Positions 44,578-53,170 of a stretch of DNA of 64,000 bases are shown one piece after another. The DNA lies in contig JADJVH010000003.1 of assembly GCA_016716665.1 (NCBI GenBank), positions 62,001 through 126,000 on the forward strand, in the 5' to 3' direction. Position 1 is the stretch's first letter, and every line of letters starts with the position of its first letter. The notes under the pieces are model-generated. The model was given only the letters and a program-made list of their open reading frames with translations, was not told where the DNA came from and ran no database searches. Source of the stretch: Candidatus Opimibacter iunctus (lineage in GTDB: Bacteria; Bacteroidota; Bacteroidia; Chitinophagales; Saprospiraceae). The position numbers and the translations under genes are program-made.

Positions 44578-44585
44578 TATCTTTG
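44578..44585 (+). promoter_or_regulatory. -7 element upstream of tatA
   Basis: TATCTTTG fits the TAnnTTTG consensus and lies 22 nt before the tatA start. There is no good TTG at the expected -33 distance, so confidence is limited. Confidence 0.35.
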
Positions 44586-44606
44586 AGACCTTAAATCATA
44601 CTGATA

Positions 44607-44834
44607 ATGGCTACTTTCTTATTTCTTAGTCTTCCAGGTGGCATGGAATGGGTGATCATCCTCTTCGTTGTCCTCCTGTTATTTGGAGGTAAAAAAATCC
44701 CGGAATTGATGCGCGGCCTTGGAAAGGGCATCAGGGAATTTAACAATGCCCGCAACAGCATCGAATCCGAAATCAAGGAAGGTATGCGTGAATCTGAGCG
44801 CAAAGCCATCGAAGAGAGCAAGAAAGAGGCCTAA
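44607..44834 (+). CDS. tatA: Twin-arginine translocase subunit TatA/E
   Basis: 75 residues: one membrane helix (MEWVIILFVVLLLFGG), the KKIPELMRGLGKGIREF hinge and amphipathic helix, and a charged C-terminal tail. This is the typical TatA/TatE topology, which forms the pore for folded-protein export. TatC is not in the window. A leader region with inverted repeats separates it from ompH. Confidence 0.92.
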   Translation: MATFLFLSLPGGMEWVIILFVVLLLFGGKKIPELMRGLGKGIREFNNARNSIESEIKEGMRESERKAIEESKKEA

Positions 44835-44930
44835 CCCACTCTCTTCTTTCCATCATCTTTCCGCCACTATTGCACAGGTTCCTCCTGGCCTATCCTGCGG
44901 ATTTGGGTTTCTATGTTCAGGTCAACTTTT

Positions 44931-44999
44931 GTAAAAAGCATCCTTTTTACAGTCATTAACATTATTTTTATGCCCCTTTGGGCTATAAAAGGACTGTAA
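44931..44999. promoter_or_regulatory. Nested inverted repeats in the leader of ompH
   Basis: Two perfect dyads: GTAAAAAG-CATC-CTTTTTAC (44931-44950) and TTACAGTC with GACTGTAA (44947-44954 and 44992-44999), the latter enclosing a GCCC/GGGC stem. They are just upstream of the ompH start (45036). They could be a terminator for tatA or a regulatory or leader structure for ompH. Confidence 0.35.
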
Positions 45000-45035
45000 C
45001 AACACCGGATTCCGGTTTTCAACATCTATTCGAAT

Positions 45036-45530
45036 ATGAAAAACAGATCGATCTTACTCTTCCTGACCGTTCTCCTGACCTCTGTGCAGGCCCTCCAGGC
45101 GCAGAAATTTGGGCACATCAATTCGGCAGAGCTCATCCAGATCCACCCCAAAGTGGCTACCGCCAATGCAGACCTTGAGACTTTCCGCAAGAGCGTAATG
45201 GATCCTTTCGAAGCCAAGACAAAAGCTTTTCAATCTAAAGCCACCTTCTTTATGGAAGAAGTCAACGCCGGCACCTTATCTAAAGTGACCGCCCAGACCC
45301 GCCAGGAAGAGCTCCAGAAAGAACAGCAAGACCTCCAGACCGAGCAACAACAGATCGAATTTTCGATCATGCAGAAACGTGAAGCGCTGCTCCAACCTAT
45401 CCTCACCGAAATCGACAGTGTCATCCAGGTCATCGGCAAAGAAGGAAAGTACACCATGATCTTTGATACCAGTGTACAAGGTGCTCTGCTATATACACAG
45501 GAAAGCGATGATCTCACTGCGAAGCAGTGA
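45036..45530 (+). CDS. OmpH/Skp-family periplasmic chaperone
   Basis: 164 residues with a signal peptide (1-22, ending LQAQ). The mature chain begins KFGHINSAELIQ, the usual Bacteroidota OmpH start, and continues as a long charged coiled coil (QTRQEELQKEQQDLQTEQQQ). It ends GKYTMIFDTSVQGALLY. The family holds outer-membrane proteins in the periplasm before insertion. Length is normal. It is followed by a strong terminator. Confidence 0.9.
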   Translation: MKNRSILLFLTVLLTSVQALQAQKFGHINSAELIQIHPKVATANADLETFRKSVMDPFEAKTKAFQSKATFFMEEVNAGTLSKVTAQTRQEELQKEQQDLQTEQQQIEFSIMQKREALLQPILTEIDSVIQVIGKEGKYTMIFDTSVQGALLYTQESDDLTAKQ

Positions 45531-45585
45531 CAGCAAAGATTAAAGGCTAGAGTAAAGGCGAAGACTGAGGCTTAGGCTTAGGAAT

Positions 45586-45620
45586 AAAAAGGTTTCCTGA
45601 TGATATCAGGAAACCTTTTT
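45586..45620. terminator. Bidirectional terminator between ompH and the M50 protease gene
   Basis: A 16-bp perfect stem (AAAAAGGTTTCCTGAT and ATCAGGAAACCTTTTT) with a 3-nt GAT loop, A-rich before and T-rich after on both strands. It serves both convergent genes; the protease stop codon at 45619 lies within its right arm. Confidence 0.9.
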
Positions 45621-46695
45621 ATTTAGTCAATGCCTGGACATTCTCCCAATGGACCATACCGATATAGTTGGTCTGGTCAAACACCAGTACAAGAGGGAGC
45701 TTATGGTGTTGCATGAGGTTGTACAACTGTCCGGCTGACAAATCCGGGGGCACCGCGGCAGGAGCTGGAATAATCCATGCATCAATAAGGCTGTCCGGCA
45801 ATGGTGGTGGGTTGCCCAACAGGCGATCCGCAGATATATAACCTGCAGGAATCCCGGGACGTGACCATACAATGAAACTTGAATCCTTCTGATTCTTGAC
45901 GATCTCCCTGGCTTCAATCATACGCTGACCGGTAAATAATATATACTGCAGAGGCTCCATGATATTGATGACCCGGAGCGTCGCCAACCTCGTCTGCCTG
46001 AGCAGCACCTGGTATTCCTGTCTTGCAGCAAAAAAGATAAACACCCCAATCAGGGTCAGGGTTGGCTGTGCACGGAATATCCCCAGCACAAACATGATGA
46101 CAGCAATACCTTGTCCTGTATAGGAGGCAATCTGTGTAGCCCTGGTCCTGTCAAGTTTAAGTGAAAGCAGGCTCCGCAACATCCGGCCGCCATCCATTGG
46201 AAATGCAGGCAGGAGATTAAATGTACCGAGATACCCATTGGCCAGCATGATCACTTTGAAATAAGATCCTGCCTCACTTTCAAAATTCCAAAACGACATC
46301 GAAAAAATGGGAAGGTTTTCCCCTTTAAACAAAAAGAACCCTAACCAGATCAACCCGACAATCACAAAATTGACTGTTGGTCCGGCGATTGCTACCCAGA
46401 ATTCCTGTCCTCGTCCTTCCGGCATTCGTTCGAGCCTGGCGATCCCACCTATCGGGGTCATCATGATGTCAAAGGTCTGGACACCAAACTTCCGGGCAGC
46501 AAGTGCGTGACCAAACTCATGCAGGATGACACAAAAGAAAACGCTAAGTACGATACCGATAGAGATCAGGACAAATGCTGCCCCATTTCCTCCACGGCTT
46601 GTTTCATAGGCCACCCAAAGCAAGAGCAATCCAAAACTCCAATGGATTTTCACTGGGATACCTGTCACTGTAGCAAGATGAAGTGATCCCTTCAT
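45619..46695 (-). CDS. Site-2 protease family (M50) membrane metalloprotease
   Basis: 358 residues. Zinc motif HEFGH at residues 59-63, with the third metal ligand Asp168 in NLLPAFPMDGGR. Five or six membrane segments surround them. The C-terminal region (from about residue 230) resembles a degenerate CBS domain pair, as in Rip3-type proteases. It probably cleaves membrane-bound regulators. The stop falls inside the terminator shared with ompH. Confidence 0.9.
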   Translation of the reverse strand: MKGSLHLATVTGIPVKIHWSFGLLLLWVAYETSRGGNGAAFVLISIGIVLSVFFCVILHEFGHALAARKFGVQTFDIMMTPIGGIARLERMPEGRGQEFWVAIAGPTVNFVIVGLIWLGFFLFKGENLPIFSMSFWNFESEAGSYFKVIMLANGYLGTFNLLPAFPMDGGRMLRSLLSLKLDRTRATQIASYTGQGIAVIMFVLGIFRAQPTLTLIGVFIFFAARQEYQVLLRQTRLATLRVINIMEPLQYILFTGQRMIEAREIVKNQKDSSFIVWSRPGIPAGYISADRLLGNPPPLPDSLIDAWIIPAPAAVPPDLSAGQLYNLMQHHKLPLVLVFDQTNYIGMVHWENVQALTK

Positions 46696-46737
46696 GTGGT
46701 GTGTTTCAGATTTTATTGGATGTGACTTCTCTTTGCC

Positions 46738-47919
46738 CTATGCCTTCTGAAGAGAAGGCTGCATGGGCTGGTACAGTTCGCCCTTCAGCAAAGCCCTTGA
46801 AATCACCAGGCGCTGTATCTCACTGGTACCTTCATAGATCTGGGTGATCTTGGCATCCCGCATCAGGCGCTCCACATGATATTCTTTTACATACCCATAC
46901 CCTCCATGGATCTGCACGGCTTCAGTGGTTGCTTTCATAGCTACTTCCGAAGCAAAAAGCTTGGCCATCGCGGCTGCGGTACCAAAGTCCATTTTGAGGT
47001 CTTTCATCCTCGCAGCCCTGTAGACCAATAACCTGGCGGCTTCGATCTCGGTAGCCATATCCGCCAGCTTGAAGGAGATGGCCTGATGTGTCATGATCGG
47101 TTTTCCAAACGTGGTACGTTCCTGGGCATACTTGAGGGCAAGCTCATAAGCGCCCGCAGCGATGCCGAGTGCCTGTGCTGCAATACCAATCCGGCCGCCA
47201 TCGAGTGTAGACATGGCAAACTTAAAACCAAATCCATCGTCACCTATACGGTTTTCCTTCCCGACCTTGACATCGCTATACATGATAGAGTGCGTATCTG
47301 ATGCGCGGATCCCCATTTTATCCTCCTTTGCGCCTATCGATACACCGGGAAACGCCCTTTCGATGATCAGGGTATTGATACCCTTATGTTGTAATTCACG
47401 GTGACTCTGCGCCATTACCAGATGGATGGAGGATTTGCCACCATTGGTGATCCAGTTTTTGGTACCGTTGACAAGGTAATGGTCACCCTTATCTTCAGCA
47501 ATAGTGCGTTGGCTTGTGGCATCACTACCCGCTTCCGGTTCGGACAGGCAAAAGGCTCCAATGATTTCTCCTGTGGCAAGCCTTGACAGGTAACGTTGCT
47601 TTTGATCTTCATTACCGTACTTCTCCAATCCCCAGCATACCAGGGAGTTGTTGACTGACATGATCACAGAGCAACTGGCATCGATCTTGGAGATTTCCTC
47701 CATCGCCAGGACATAGGAAAGGGTATCCATGCCCCCGCCCCCATACTCCGGACTGACCATCATACCCAGAAATCCCATCTCCCCCATCATTTTCACTTGC
47801 TCGGTCGGGTAGATCATATCCCGATCGCGATCTATCACTCCGGGAAGGAGCTGATGCTGGGCAAAATCACGTGCAGCTTCCTTTACAGCCTGCTGGTCTT
47901 CGGTAAGTATAAAATCCAT
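46738..47919 (-). CDS. Acyl-CoA dehydrogenase (short/medium chain type)
   Basis: 393 residues from the ATG at 47919 (MDFILTEDQQAVKEAARDFA). The frame is open to 47949 but the additional residues are not family-like. It has the FAD/substrate motif GAFCLSEPEAGSDA, TKNWITNGG, and the C-terminal QIYEGTSEIQRLVISR with the catalytic Glu. These flavoenzymes perform the first oxidation of beta-oxidation or branched-chain amino acid degradation. A 62-bp palindrome lies upstream between it and DUF4286. Confidence 0.93.
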   Translation of the reverse strand: MDFILTEDQQAVKEAARDFAQHQLLPGVIDRDRDMIYPTEQVKMMGEMGFLGMMVSPEYGGGGMDTLSYVLAMEEISKIDASCSVIMSVNNSLVCWGLEKYGNEDQKQRYLSRLATGEIIGAFCLSEPEAGSDATSQRTIAEDKGDHYLVNGTKNWITNGGKSSIHLVMAQSHRELQHKGINTLIIERAFPGVSIGAKEDKMGIRASDTHSIMYSDVKVGKENRIGDDGFGFKFAMSTLDGGRIGIAAQALGIAAGAYELALKYAQERTTFGKPIMTHQAISFKLADMATEIEAARLLVYRAARMKDLKMDFGTAAAMAKLFASEVAMKATTEAVQIHGGYGYVKEYHVERLMRDAKITQIYEGTSEIQRLVISRALLKGELYQPMQPSLQKA

Positions 47920-47965
47920 AGTACAAAAGTAAAAAAAAGGCGGAGGCAAAGGCGAAGACTAATTC

Positions 47966-48027
47966 AATGTAATTTTTCAAATGTAGAGACGCGATTAATC
48001 GCGTCTCTACATTTGAAAAATTACATT
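47966..48027. repeat. 62-bp perfect palindrome
   Basis: Two exact 31-nt arms with no loop, centred between 47996 and 47997. Its core reads GTAGAGACGCGATTAATC followed by its complement, framed by CAAAT, TTTTT and ATGTAATT. It lies in the gap between the acyl-CoA dehydrogenase start and the DUF4286 stop codon. On the minus strand it could terminate DUF4286/mntH transcription. The GAGACGCGATT core recalls interspersed palindromes of filamentous cyanobacteria. Confidence 0.9.
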
Positions 48028-48041
48028 TGGAGTTTTTATAC

Positions 48042-48359
48042 CTAGCCTTCTTCAATAATATCGAGTATGGTACGAAACGCCACATACTTGCCTTCAAAAA
48101 GGACCTTGTGCTTTTGCTGCAATCCCGGGGCGTGCTCGCGGGTGTAAATATCAAATAATTCAGGACCGGGACAGGTATACTGCGTGGCATAGGTATATCC
48201 TTCTTCATCATCGTAGCCCTCCAGATGAAGGAAACGAAAGGATTTGAAACAGGCCGTTTCCATGACTTCCGGGATGTGCTCTTCGCGCATCCACTTGACC
48301 CATACCTCCCTGACATCAGGAGCGATCTTGACAGTGACGTTGTAGATAAGGCCTGGCAT
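48042..48359 (-). CDS. DUF4286 family protein
   Basis: 105 residues matching the DUF4286 pattern: IYNVTVKIAPDVREVWVKWM, HIPEVMETACFKSFRFL, and the C-terminal HAPGLQQKHKVLFEGKYVAFRTIL. It is a Bacteroidota protein of unknown function. It begins 6 nt after the mntH stop codon and so belongs to the manganese operon. Its only adjacent partner is the transporter. Confidence 0.85.
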   Translation of the reverse strand: MPGLIYNVTVKIAPDVREVWVKWMREEHIPEVMETACFKSFRFLHLEGYDDEEGYTYATQYTCPGPELFDIYTREHAPGLQQKHKVLFEGKYVAFRTILDIIEEG

Positions 48360-48365
48360 GATAGT

Positions 48366-50255
48366 TTATTTAACGACTAATAACGGAATATTTACTCTGT
48401 GGCGGACAGCATTGATGGTCGTTCCAAAAATAAGGTCGCTGATCCCGCGATGCCCGTGGGCGCCCAGCACCAACAAATCCGCACCATATTGATTAGAAAT
48501 TTCAGGAATAACTCTTTTTGGATTACCAAATCCAAGGATCACCTTATTGGTATATCCATGGGCACTAAGTTCGTCAGAATACAATTTCAAGCCGGCCCTG
48601 TCCTGACCGGTTTCATAATCCTCAATATCTCCCTGCATCATGATGGCTCCGGCAGATTCAACCACATGAATCAACATGTATTCAGCGGCAGTTCCACCCT
48701 GCGCCAGGGCATGGCTTATTGTCTTTTTGTCCATGACTGAAAAATCCACACATATTGCAATGCGCTTGTGGGCATAGGGAATGATTGGCTGCAGGTCAGG
48801 TAGCATGGCATGAGGCAATTTAGCCTTTGCCATGAGACTTTTGTCTATTACTGGCTTAAAAATAATATAGAGCAGGAGTATTCCTGCTGCGCCCGCCAGC
48901 GGAACCACGGTGATCCACAACCAGAAAGGATCTGATGACGAAAGAATCCACCCTTTGATGGTTTCATAAACGAGCCTGACGTTAAGACTGACAATGACCA
49001 GGGCACATATCCAGGCGAGGACTTGCACGTATTTTTTGATGGCAAATTCCTTCATCTTCTTTTTATCACTGCAAAAATGGATGAGGGGTATAACTGCAAA
49101 ACCCAGTTGAAGACTAAGGATCACCTGGCTGAGGACGAGCATATCTCCAGTTGCACTTTCACCTAAAATCAGGATAGTAATGATGGCAGGAACAATCGCA
49201 ATCAACCTGGTCAGCAGGCGCCTTAACCATGGAGCAATGCGGAGGTTGAGATAGCCTTCCATAACGATCTGTCCAGCGAGCGTTCCGGTGAGGGTGGAAC
49301 TCTGGCCTGAAGCGATCAGGGCAATAGCAAAAAACATTGGTGCCAGCGTAGTACCTAAAAGTGGTGCGAGAAATTTATGGGCATCCTGTATTTCTGCCAC
49401 CTCAAAGAGACCGTTTTTGTAGAAAACGGATGCGGCCAGGATCAGAATGGCAGCATTGACGAAAAAGGCAAGGTTTAATGCTATGGCCGAATCAATAATA
49501 TTAAACTTGATAGCTTTCCTGGTCTCATCCGGGGTGCGCTGAAACTTCCTGGTCTGCACCAGTGCGGAATGCAGGTATAGATTGTGCGGCATCACTGTGG
49601 CGCCTATGATCCCAATAGCGATATACAATGCTGTGTAATTTGGAAGAGAAGGAATAAAGCCTGTGACAACTTCATTCAGGTCTGGCCTGGCAAGGAACAT
49701 TTCGATGAGGAAGGATATCCCGATGATGGCAATGAGTGATATCACAAACGCTTCCATCTTGCGCATACCTACATTGATCAAGAACAGAAGTAAAAAAGTA
49801 TCCAATACCGTCAGGCTGACGCCATAGATCAGGGGTAGTCCGAACAGCAATTGAAGCCCGATGGCCATCCCAAGGACCTCCGCAAGATCACAGGCGGCAA
49901 TGGCGATTTCAGCAAGGATATACAAGAAGAAGTTGATGGGCTTGGAATAATTTTCCCGGGATGCCTGGGCCAAATCCCTGCCCTGTACAATACCCAACCG
50001 GGCGCTCAGACTTTGCAGGAGTAGCGCCATAAGATTTGACATCAGCAGCACCCAGATGAGCTTGTATCCAAATTGTGATCCTCCTGCAATATCTGTTGCC
50101 CAGTTGCCCGGGTCCATATAACCCACGCTGACGAGATACGCCGGCCCGGCAAATGCAAACAGTTTCTTCCAGAATCCTGCACGGCTTTTGACCTCCACTG
50201 TTGAGTGAACTTCGCCTAAGGAGACACTTGGTTTTTCGGTTTTTACGTGTATCAT
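48366..50255 (-). CDS. mntH: NRAMP Mn2+/Fe2+ transporter fused to a universal stress domain
   Basis: 629 residues. The NRAMP part (about 30-450) has 11-12 membrane helices with MDPGNWATDI in helix 1 and the metal-site motif MPHNLYLHSALVQ in helix 6. The C-terminal 130 residues are a universal stress protein domain: KRIAICVDFS, then GAHGHRGISDLIFGTT, which fits the G-x2-G-x9-G-T ATP loop. NRAMP proteins import Mn2+ or Fe2+ with protons. The fused domain is likely regulatory. It starts 15 nt after the DtxR/MntR gene and ends 6 nt before DUF4286, so all three probably form an operon. Confidence 0.92.
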   Translation of the reverse strand: MIHVKTEKPSVSLGEVHSTVEVKSRAGFWKKLFAFAGPAYLVSVGYMDPGNWATDIAGGSQFGYKLIWVLLMSNLMALLLQSLSARLGIVQGRDLAQASRENYSKPINFFLYILAEIAIAACDLAEVLGMAIGLQLLFGLPLIYGVSLTVLDTFLLLFLINVGMRKMEAFVISLIAIIGISFLIEMFLARPDLNEVVTGFIPSLPNYTALYIAIGIIGATVMPHNLYLHSALVQTRKFQRTPDETRKAIKFNIIDSAIALNLAFFVNAAILILAASVFYKNGLFEVAEIQDAHKFLAPLLGTTLAPMFFAIALIASGQSSTLTGTLAGQIVMEGYLNLRIAPWLRRLLTRLIAIVPAIITILILGESATGDMLVLSQVILSLQLGFAVIPLIHFCSDKKKMKEFAIKKYVQVLAWICALVIVSLNVRLVYETIKGWILSSSDPFWLWITVVPLAGAAGILLLYIIFKPVIDKSLMAKAKLPHAMLPDLQPIIPYAHKRIAICVDFSVMDKKTISHALAQGGTAAEYMLIHVVESAGAIMMQGDIEDYETGQDRAGLKLYSDELSAHGYTNKVILGFGNPKRVIPEISNQYGADLLVLGAHGHRGISDLIFGTTINAVRHRVNIPLLVVK

Positions 50256-50270
50256 ATGACTGGTTTCTTT

Positions 50271-50933
50271 TTATGCCACTGGCTTGACAAGGATATGATC
50301 AGCTACCTGACCCGACAGGACAACATCGTCTCCTTCCATGCGCAGAAGTAAACCATGATCATACTCGTCAATCGTTAGCACACGGACTATCTTTCCTATG
50401 CTCAAACCTTTATCGTTGAGGTGTTTTAAAAAAGGGCTGTCATCCTCTTTGACGCCTATGATCATACCTGACTGGCCGGAAACCAGGGTCGAAAGTGGTA
50501 TCTGGGCCCTGAGGGTATATCTGCCCTGCTTGTTCGGAATCGGGTCACCATGGGGATCAAACTTTGGGTGGCCGAGGAAATTGTCCAGGCGCTCGATGAG
50601 CCTGTCCGATTGGATATGTTCGAGCTCCTCGGCGATCTCATGGACCTCATCCCAGGTCATGCCGAGAGACTGGACCAGGAAGACTTCCCACAACCTGTGC
50701 TTTCGCAAGAGACTGGTGGCTACACGCTGGCCTTCCTCTGAAAGGGACGCCCCTTTGTAACGTTGGTAGGTAATCAACTCCTTGTCTGACAGCTTTTTAA
50801 GCATATCAGTCACGGATGCGGCGGAGGTGTCAAGCTGGGCAGCAATAGCATTCGTACTGACCGTTCCGTCCGGAGATCCAGAGAGCTTCAGGATCGCTTT
50901 GAGGTAATTCTCTTCTGCATAGGATAGTCCCAT
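50271..50933 (-). CDS. mntR: DtxR/MntR-family metal-dependent repressor
   Basis: 220 residues: winged helix (MGLSYAEENYLKAILKLSG, DTSAASVTDMLKKLSDKELI), dimerisation region HRLWEVFLVQSLGMTWDEVHEIAEELEHI with metal ligands (Glu, His), and a C-terminal FeoA/SH3-like domain (about 145-215). It should repress Mn uptake when Mn is bound. It leads an operon with the NRAMP transporter. A 16-bp palindrome 42 nt upstream is the likely operator. Confidence 0.92.
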   Translation of the reverse strand: MGLSYAEENYLKAILKLSGSPDGTVSTNAIAAQLDTSAASVTDMLKKLSDKELITYQRYKGASLSEEGQRVATSLLRKHRLWEVFLVQSLGMTWDEVHEIAEELEHIQSDRLIERLDNFLGHPKFDPHGDPIPNKQGRYTLRAQIPLSTLVSGQSGMIIGVKEDDSPFLKHLNDKGLSIGKIVRVLTIDEYDHGLLLRMEGDDVVLSGQVADHILVKPVA

Positions 50934-50974
50934 GCTGCAAAGAAAGGGAATTATTAGATGATATGAAAATATTT

Positions 50975-50990
50975 TTTAGATTAATCTAAA
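50975..50990. promoter_or_regulatory. Palindromic operator for the MntR/DtxR regulator
   Basis: A perfect 16-bp palindrome TTTAGATTAATCTAAA located 42-57 nt before the mntR start, consistent in form and place with DtxR/MntR boxes (TTAGGTTAACCTAA-like). It is inferred from sequence only. Confidence 0.65.
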
Positions 50991-50993
50991 TTG

Positions 50994-51063
50994 AGCTATC
51001 AGCTATCAGCTATCAGCTATCAGCTATCAGCTATCAGCTATCAGCTATCAGCTATCAGCTATC
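50994..51063. repeat. Ten tandem copies of a 7-bp repeat upstream of mntR
   Basis: Ten exact copies of AGCTATC, followed by AG. It lies 61-130 nt before the mntR start and just upstream of the MntR operator. A perfect heptanucleotide array is prone to slippage. It could alter promoter spacing or be a simple-sequence artefact. Confidence 0.95.
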
Positions 51064-51134
51064 AGATGAGTGGGTGTGGGTGTGCCACGCATACACGACT
51101 CACTACCAATTGAAAATTGCCCACTGCCAACTGA

Positions 51135-52481
51135 TTACTGCCCGATGCTCACTTTCACATCGCCGTCATCCTGCACATAGATCACAGACACTGCGGCGCA
51201 AAACATAAAAATCCCGCTCATGACGATCGCATAGATTGCCTGGTCATTATAGATACTGTGCACGATAGGCCCGCCAAACACGCCGTTGACGATCTGGGGG
51301 AAGGTGATAAAGAAATTGAAGATGCCCATATACACACCCATCTTTCCGGCAGGAATGCTACCGGCTAGTATTGCATACGGCATCGCCAGGATACTGGCCC
51401 AGGCTATACCTACTCCGATCATGCAAAAGATGAGGGTGTTGGGGTCCTCCACAAAAAAGATAGAGATCAGCCCTGCAGCACCGCAGAGTAACGAAAAAGC
51501 ATGGGTCAGCTTGCGTCCTATCTTCTTAGCTATCGTCGGTAACAGTAATGCGTATAATGCACTAACCAGATTGTAGACCCCAAAGATGATCCCAACCCAG
51601 TTGCCCGCCTCGCGGAAGGTATCACTGGATGTATCTGAATTAGGAAGGTGATAGATATGTGTCGCAATAGCCGGTGTGGTAAATACCCACATACCAAACA
51701 AGGCAAACCAACTAAAAAACTGGACCAGTCCGAGTTGCCGCATGGTCTTGGGCATTTGCCTGAAATCCGTCAGGATCTGTCCGAGGCCATGAGCCTGCTT
51801 ATCAGTGGCACCATGGTATTGCTCATACTCCGCCGGTGGATATTCCCTGGCAAAGATCATGGTGACCATGATCGCGAGGAAAAAAACGATGGCACCAACA
51901 TAAAAGGAAAAAATCACGTTGTCAGCTACCTGGCCCGGAGGTGCTGAAGCGGAGACATGAAACCAATTGGCCATCATCCATGGCAACCAGCTTCCAACGA
52001 CAGCACCAATACCGATCAGGAAAGTCTGGATCGAAAAGCCCATCGTCCTTTGCTTATCTGAAAGGTTGTCAGCCACCAATGCCCTGAAAGGCTCCATGGA
52101 TACATTTATGCTCGCATCCATGATCATCAGCATACCGGCACCTATCAGCAAGGCAGATTTGCCCGCCAGGAATACCCCTGAGTTGGGCAACAACACCAGG
52201 GCTATGCAACACAGAATAGTACCTACCAGAAAATAGGGCTTTCTCCTGCCCAGCCTGTTCCACGTCCGGTCACTATAATGCCCGATCAATGGTTGTACGA
52301 TCATACCAGTGATCGGAGCCACCAGCCAGAACCAGCTCAGGTTGTGTACATCAGCCCCAAAATTTTGAAGGATGGAAGAGGCATTGCTGTTTTGCAAGGC
52401 AAAGCCAAACTGTATCCCCAGGAAGCCAAAGCTCATGCTCCAGATCTGACGGAAGGAGAGGGAAGGTTTTTGTTTCGTCAT
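51135..52481 (-). CDS. SLC45/GPH-like MFS sugar transporter
   Basis: 448 residues from the ATG at 52481 (MTKQKPSLSFRQIWSMSFGFLG). The frame extends 27 residues upstream but those are not family-like. It has 12 membrane segments, SNASSILQNFGADVHNLSWFW and YSDRTWNRLGRRKPYFLVG in the first loop, as in SLC45 sucrose/maltose:H+ symporters. The substrate may be a disaccharide, though no sugar-use genes are nearby. Confidence 0.85.
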   Translation of the reverse strand: MTKQKPSLSFRQIWSMSFGFLGIQFGFALQNSNASSILQNFGADVHNLSWFWLVAPITGMIVQPLIGHYSDRTWNRLGRRKPYFLVGTILCCIALVLLPNSGVFLAGKSALLIGAGMLMIMDASINVSMEPFRALVADNLSDKQRTMGFSIQTFLIGIGAVVGSWLPWMMANWFHVSASAPPGQVADNVIFSFYVGAIVFFLAIMVTMIFAREYPPAEYEQYHGATDKQAHGLGQILTDFRQMPKTMRQLGLVQFFSWFALFGMWVFTTPAIATHIYHLPNSDTSSDTFREAGNWVGIIFGVYNLVSALYALLLPTIAKKIGRKLTHAFSLLCGAAGLISIFFVEDPNTLIFCMIGVGIAWASILAMPYAILAGSIPAGKMGVYMGIFNFFITFPQIVNGVFGGPIVHSIYNDQAIYAIVMSGIFMFCAAVSVIYVQDDGDVKVSIGQ

Positions 52482-52604
52482 GTTTTGTGAATCTCTGCCT
52501 AAAGTAGCAAAAATGAGTGTTCGGTTACCGAAAAGAAAAATCTGAGTCCTTGATGGTAACAATTTCGGATGCTCAAGACACTATACTATGTAAATGATAT
52601 AAAT

Positions 52605-53117
52605 ATGACTAAAATCCATTTGGCCCACGAATATGAAACGCTCATATTTACATTCAGGGGAATAAAGGTGATGATCGATTATGATTTATCCTTGCTCTAT
52701 AATGTCCCAACCAAACGACTTAAAGAGCAGGTTAAGCGAAATCTTGTACGATTCCCTGAAGATTTTATGTTTGTGCTATCTGATGTCGAAAAATCTGAAC
52801 TGGTCGCAAATTGCGACCGGTTGGCAAGTCTTAAGCACTCTTCTGTTCTTCCCATGGCCTTTACTGAGCAGGGAGTGGCCATGCTGTCTTCAATCCTAAG
52901 ATCGGAAGAAGCCATCAGAATCAACATAGAGATAATGAGGGCTTTTACTCGTTACAGGGCCTTTCTTAAGGAGAATATTGAATTAAGAAACGAAATCAAA
53001 TCCCTTGACAACAAATTAAATGCCTCTGTCAAGTTCCTGATTCAGAAATTGGACGCACTTCACCAGAAAAATGCTGAGCCCAGAATTCCAATTGGTTTTA
53101 AAACGAAAAACAAATGA
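52605..53117 (+). CDS. ORF6N domain-containing protein
   Basis: 170 residues. The N-terminal ORF6N domain has the typical FRGIKVMIDYDLSLLYNVPTK, RFPEDFMFVLS and VLPMAFTEQGVAMLSSILRS. A coiled-coil tail follows (KSLDNKLNASVKFLIQKLDALH). ORF6N proteins occur in phages and as scattered accessory genes in Bacteroidota chromosomes; their role is DNA-linked but unclear. It is alone here, divergent from the sugar transporter and convergent with the S9 peptidase. It may be a mobile-element remnant. Confidence 0.85.
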   Translation: MTKIHLAHEYETLIFTFRGIKVMIDYDLSLLYNVPTKRLKEQVKRNLVRFPEDFMFVLSDVEKSELVANCDRLASLKHSSVLPMAFTEQGVAMLSSILRSEEAIRINIEIMRAFTRYRAFLKENIELRNEIKSLDNKLNASVKFLIQKLDALHQKNAEPRIPIGFKTKNK

Positions 53118-53170
53118 ATTCTCACGCCTCAAGAATGGCTCCGTCCTTCCAAACGAGTATTTACTTCACA

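Noticed and set aside
50994..51063. Possible CRISPR or iteron origin
   Set aside because: Unit is only 7 bp without spacers and no replication gene is adjacent; it is a simple tandem repeat.
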